Assembly (NCBI GenBank): GCA_937884995.1
Contig: CAKZZL010000022.1
Span: 32,802-96,801, forward strand
Direction: 5' to 3'
DNA from: an uncultured Clostridia bacterium
GTDB taxonomy: Bacteria > Bacillota > Clostridia > Oscillospirales > Acutalibacteraceae
DNA length: 64,000 bases
The position numbers were made by a program, and so were the translations under genes. The first letter of the stretch is position 1. Each line of letters begins with the position of its first letter. Shown here piece after piece: positions 60,729 to 64,000 of this stretch. A model generated the notes under the pieces. The model ran no database searches and had not been told where the DNA came from. It was given only the letters and a program-made list of their open reading frames with translations.

Positions 60729-61652
60729 ATCGGAATGTACTGGCAGGTGCCGACGATCCAGGCGTTTCACAGCATCGTGCCGGGATCGCTGATCGACTTT
60801 TATAACAAAGTCGGCGTACCGCGTACCGTCGGTTCGAGGCCGGATGTGGAATACTACGGCTTACGCGCTTTATTGTCCGTCAAGTATTTCTTTATAGAAG
60901 AAGAGGATGACAACGAAGATCACGAGACCGATCTCATGCCGGGCTATCGTTATATCGATACCGAGAACGGCTATGCGATCTATGAAAACCTCTTTTATAT
61001 CCCGATGGGCTTTACCTATAACAGATTCTTTACCGAAGAGGAGCTCATCGATCTTCCGGATGACGGCAAGCACCTTGCCCTTCTCAAGGCGATGGCGCTG
61101 TCACAGGATGATATGAAGAAGTACGCTGATATCACCGGATATACCGACGGCATGTATCTGAATCTGAATATCTCGCACAATGATAACAATCCGCAGAACA
61201 CCTATCGCCCGAGCTACGAGGGATTTGACAGTATTACCGCTGATTTTGAGTATAACGAACCTCAATATCAAGAGGACGTTCTGCGTCTGAAAGAAAACTC
61301 CTGCTCCTCGTTTGCTTACACAAAAGAGGGATTTACGGCGACATTCACCAACAAAGGTGACGACAACCTGCTCTTTTTCAGCGTACCCTATGACAAAGGC
61401 TGGACCGCTACGGTCAACTCAGAGCCGGTCGACATCACCAAGGTCAATATCGGATTTATGGCGGTGAGGGTACCCGGTCATACGACCAGTGAGATCGAAT
61501 TCCGCTACACAACGCCGATGCTGAAGGAAGGCTGTGTCCTATCCGGCGGAGCGTTTTTTGTACTGGTCATCTATCTCGTTATCAACAAGGGACTGCGTAA
61601 AAGACGCGGTCAACGTAGAACATACAGAATAAAACAGAAAACCAATCTATGA
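60723..61652 (+). pseudogene. C-terminal part of a YfhO-family membrane protein
   Basis: The frame begins inside the istB join as DNIGMYWQVPTIQAFHSIVPGS, then YYGLRALLSVKYFF, LFYIPMGFTYNRFFTEEEL, FTNKGDDNLLFFSVPYDKGWTATVN and one last membrane helix (GGAFFVLVIYLVINKG). This is the outside C-terminal part of YfhO proteins, large (~800+ residue) membrane proteins linked to lipoteichoic acid glycosylation. All the N-terminal helices are absent. Base composition is higher in GC than the host region, so the source is likely another genome. Confidence 0.75.
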
Positions 61653-61662
61653 GGAGGAAACC

Positions 61663-62259
61663 ATGAGTTTCGGTGAAAAAATTCTCGATTACAAAGAGGA
61701 CATTATTACAGATCTTGCCGAGTTGATCGCGATACAATCGGTCTCAGGTATCCAAAAAAGCTGCAAAGAGGCGCTGGACTGGATGATGAAAAAAGCGATC
61801 AGCTTCGGGCTGAAGGCTGAGAGCATCAATAACGTGGCAGGTCATGCAGAATTGGGAGAAGGCGGTAAGCTCTGCGGCGTACTGGCGCACCTTGACGTCG
61901 TATCGGAGGGCAACAACTGGGATTCATTACCCTTTGAGCTGTCGATCGGCGACAACGGATATATGTACGGCCGCGGCGTAGCTGACGACAAAGGCGCCGC
62001 TCTCATCAACCTGTACTGTCTGAAGGCGCTAAAAGACAACGGCGTCGTCGGCAAAAACACACTGCGCGCGATCTTCGGTACATCGGAAGAACGCGGCATG
62101 GAGGATATGGACGAATACTTCAAGCGTGAAGTATTGCCATACAACCCAAATGCATGGATCGACCACAGCAAGGATAAAGTAGGCTATGAAATTCCGTTTA
62201 CTCGAACTTTCTACGAGTATAAGATGCTAGAGTCTGCTGCTGATATTGCTGCGCGGTAG
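61663..62259 (+). pseudogene. M20 dipeptidase (PepV/Sapep type), truncated and fused at its C-terminus
   Basis: GAGGAGG and ATG lead an M20 peptidase N-terminus: LAELIAIQSVSG, GVLAHLDVVSEGNNW (metal His and catalytic Asp), GRGVADDKGAALINLYCLKAL (bridging Asp) and FGTSEERGMEDM (catalytic Glu pair). Near codon 155 the family match stops and the frame continues as foreign sequence (REVLPYNPNAWIDHSK...) to a stop inside phage DNA. Full-length enzymes have ~460 residues. The lid domain and the remaining metal ligands are missing, so it cannot be active. Confidence 0.75.
62124..62236 (+). other. Fragment resembling the end of a type I methyltransferase subunit (HsdM)
   Basis: In the same frame as the M20 part: REVLPYNPNAWIDHSKDKVG and then YEIPFTRTFYEYKMLES. 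Type I HsdM proteins have ...EVLP..PDAW.D..K.K.GYEIPFTR.FY.. shortly after their catalytic domain. Only about 35 codons are present. The assignment rests on motif memory. Confidence 0.55.
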
Positions 62260-62851
62260 GCGTTGCATAATAGCCGCCCTGCATCGGCGGAACCTGCGGC
62301 TGCTGGATCATCTGCGGGCTAGGTGCCATGGGCTGTCCGCCCTGCGCACCGTCGTTGCACAGCAACTCGGGCACCAGGAACTCCGGGGGCAGCGGGCTGG
62401 ACAACTCGTACTTGGTGCCCTCGACTTCCTCGACTCCGAAGAGACGCGGGTTGCCCTGGCCCCACACCTGACCTGTCGTCGGGTTGGCGGGCCAAGTCCA
62501 GAGATGCAGGGTCTTGCCGACGAGCTCCGACATGTTGCGGTTCGTCAGGTTGAACAGCTGCATATGCAGGCTGGGCTTCTCGCCGGACACCTGCTTCTTG
62601 CCAGCCTTGCCGAACGTCACGGTCTTCAAGCTGCCGTCCGGCGTGGCGAGTCCCATGCGAATGTTCATCACGGGATGGCCGTCGGGCCAGAAGCGAGGCG
62701 CACCGGGCTGGTTGCTGTTCGGATTGTACATGCGGGCCTGCACTTCCTGCAACGACACCACGGTTCCCCAGATCTCCAAAGAATAGCCTTCGTCGTTGGG
62801 ACGGCTCATGTTCCAGGAGCTTCCACCCATACCGCTAGGATTGAGAGACAT
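62240..62851 (-). CDS. Phage protein of unknown function, 3' end cut by a join
   Basis: About 200 residues of GC-rich phage-like sequence. The N-terminal ~140 residues are beta-rich (SLEIWGTVVSLQEVQARMYN, GHPVMNIRMGLATPDGS, LFNLTNRNMSELVGKTLHLWTWP) and resemble a phage single-strand DNA-binding or replication accessory protein; a Pro/Gln-rich tail (PQMIQQPQVPPMQGGYY) follows, as in SSB-like proteins. The true stop is lost; the frame runs into host-like sequence. GAAAGGACAAC precedes the ATG. It overlaps the gene upstream by 17 bases. Confidence 0.6.
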
Positions 62852-63656
62852 GTTGTCTTTCCTTTCTCTTCGTCTGATATTCCATCATGGCGTGCCAGAC
62901 TTCCTCGTTCAACTTCATCATCGGCACGCCGTTTCCAACCTTGTTCTTGAAGTAGACCGCCGCGTTCACGGCATTGCCCATGAGGTCCAGCTTGGCCCAT
63001 GTGAAATGCCTCACCGGAATCAGGCGGTCAGTCTCGAAGTAGAGATGGAAGGACCCAGGTTTGGCCGGGTCCTCCACCGTGAACGTATCGTTCCGGAACT
63101 GCGAGCCGAATGCTATGACCTCGTCATCGTCAACACCGTGACCACGGCCATCGATGTCGAGCACGACGAACCTCTGGTACAGCATGTTCTGGCCTACCCA
63201 TCCGCAAGGGCTGAGCGCCTTGGCATCGGCTCTCGTGTACAGCTCCGGCGTGAACGTCTTGCTCCATCCCCACTTCTGCATGGGCCTGTTGTCGGGCGTG
63301 CATGGGAAGAACCTGCGCTCCGTGCCGACCCAGCTGACCGGGAACTTCGGGAAGTCTTCGAGCTTCATCTGCTCGAACGGCAAGCCGGGTTGCACGTCGG
63401 CCACGTTGACAGCCTCGCCGTTGCGGACGATGGTTCCCATGCCTCGCTTGAACACGCCGTCGTTGTACGAATCGAGATCCTTCTTGCGGATGGCTATGCC
63501 GTTGCGCTGGCACTTGGCGATGCAATCCTCGATCGGCACGCCGTAGTATCCGCAGTGGTACATGCCGTAGTACGGGGAGCCGCCGTTGAAATTGTCGTCG
63601 AGAATTTTTTCCCGTAGTTTCTGAGTCGCCATGTTCTCGCCCGGATTCAAGCCCAT
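62835..63656 (-). CDS. Phage primase-polymerase-like protein
   Basis: 273 residues. FVVLDIDGRGHG matches the first metal motif (hhhDhD) of archaeo-eukaryotic-type primases, and GSFHLYFETDRLIPVRHFTWAKLDLMGNAVNAA resembles their HLYF and D-containing later motifs. The first ~120 residues (CGYYGVPIEDCIAKCQRNG, DFPKFPVSWVGTERR) look like the usual N-terminal part of bifunctional primase-polymerases. No helicase domain is attached. AAGGAGGAAACATC precedes the ATG. The prim-pol call is moderate; the phage context is clear from gene packing and composition. Confidence 0.55.
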   Translation of the reverse strand: MGLNPGENMATQKLREKILDDNFNGGSPYYGMYHCGYYGVPIEDCIAKCQRNGIAIRKKDLDSYNDGVFKRGMGTIVRNGEAVNVADVQPGLPFEQMKLEDFPKFPVSWVGTERRFFPCTPDNRPMQKWGWSKTFTPELYTRADAKALSPCGWVGQNMLYQRFVVLDIDGRGHGVDDDEVIAFGSQFRNDTFTVEDPAKPGSFHLYFETDRLIPVRHFTWAKLDLMGNAVNAAVYFKNKVGNGVPMMKLNEEVWHAMMEYQTKRKERQHVSQS

Positions 63657-63671
63657 GATGTTTCCTCCTTC

Positions 63672-64000
63672 CTACATGCAGAACCTTTCGCACCAATCAT
63701 CGAAGTACATATGGTGCAGTTCATGGTGCTGTCCCTGCCACCATACATCAGCATCCTTGGTCGAACGGTTGTAGCGCATGACGAGGAGGAACCCACGACA
63801 ACCTGCGTTCTTGGATTCCTCCCGTGTCTGACGCATCCACTCGCCGAGCAAGGAGCGGTTGGGGTTGGCTGTCTGCTTACCGGCCTTGACCTCGAAGATG
63901 CAATCCTCGCCCAAGCCGAACGCGATCACGTCGAGGTCACCGCAGTCGGCTGATCCGGTAAGTGCCTTGCGCTTTGCCTTGATGCCGTAACCGGCCATGA
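63672..64000 (-). CDS. Phage PD-(D/E)XK nuclease-like protein (may start beyond the edge)
   Basis: At least 108 residues. GSADCGDLDVIAFG followed by CIFEVKAGKQTANPNRSL and GEWMRQTREESKNAGCRGFLLVMR gives the D...ExK plus downstream Gln pattern of VRR-NUC/Holliday-resolvase-like nucleases used in phage replication or recombination. An ATG lies at 63998, two bases from the window edge, so the true start may be outside. It ends 15 bases before the prim-pol-like gene. Confidence 0.6.
   Translation of the reverse strand, partial: MAGYGIKAKRKALTGSADCGDLDVIAFGLGEDCIFEVKAGKQTANPNRSLLGEWMRQTREESKNAGCRGFLLVMRYNRSTKDADVWWQGQHHELHHMYFDDWCERFCM

Noticed and set aside
62246..62950. A long plus-strand frame (234 codons) across the phage region
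   Set aside because: Antisense shadow typical of GC-rich coding DNA; the minus-strand frames have ribosome sites, sensible folds and phage-like packing.

Overview
The first ~59.9 kb reads as one chromosome segment of an anaerobic, low-GC, Gram-positive bacterium of the Clostridia; the gene set fits Lachnospiraceae or a relative, but that is inference from gene content, not from a marker tree. The signs are a 1188-residue pyruvate:ferredoxin oxidoreductase converging on a complete [FeFe]-hydrogenase maturation operon (hydE, hydG, hydF plus the TM1266-type small protein), mini-RNase III, an RNase M5-like Toprim protein, GPH sugar symporters, a BspA-type leucine-rich repeat protein, strong AGGAGG-type ribosome sites and clean TTGACA/TATAAT promoters. 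No oxygen-respiration genes are visible.

Layout. 1-4.1 kb: partial GH2 enzyme, ABC exporter, haemolysin III, ferritin-like protein. 4.1-9.4 kb: an accessory patch with a Ser/Thr kinase remnant, YbaK deacylase, tRNA-Gln, a Fic protein between two copies of a decayed acidic protein tail, an AAA/DUF4143 ATPase, a broken acyl-CoA-ligase end and possible IS-end repeats. 9.4-16.4 kb: larC with DUF4186, DUF3737, PatB/MalY lyase, and a GPH symporter overlapping an LRR membrane protein. 16.4-22.4 kb (minus): holA-RNase M5-flavoprotein-thioredoxin, then alaS-hit. 22.5-26.7 kb: sensor kinase, SARP-type response regulator, GT-C-like membrane protein. 26.8-34.3 kb: an eight-gene operon tmk-DJ-1-fthC-mltG-U32-trmB-MBL-MFS. 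34.4-47.9 kb: queH, PFOR, hyd operon with a candidate attenuator in its leader, a second MltG-like lipoprotein, and a vitamin B6 salvage set (pdxR / pdxK-ECF S component). 47.9-49.8 kb: second accessory patch (phosphatase remnant, Phd/Doc with palindromic operator, broken lipoprotein). 50.0-59.8 kb: obgE-mrnC-lepA-hemW, metA, surface GH51 enzyme, nagB, radical SAM protein, tRNA-Leu.

From ~59.9 kb to the right edge the window changes character: an IS21-family end with a truncated istB abuts the C-terminal part of a YfhO membrane protein, then the first two thirds of an M20 dipeptidase fused in frame to what looks like a type I methyltransferase (HsdM) fragment, then three GC-rich phage genes on the minus strand. 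Several genes are cut at these joins and base composition steps up, so I read the last ~3.3 kb as one or more chimeric joins (assembly or amplification artefact) or, less likely, a real mosaic.

Genes working together: PFOR supplies reduced ferredoxin of the kind the hydrogenase matured by HydEFG would use (hydA itself is not in the window); PdxR probably controls pdxK and a pyridoxine-type ECF component; obgE, mrnC, lepA and hemW form a translation/ribosome-assembly cluster. The strongest new candidate is the hyd leader: a promoter followed by two mutually exclusive RNA hairpins, one an intrinsic terminator, just ahead of the TM1266-type gene.
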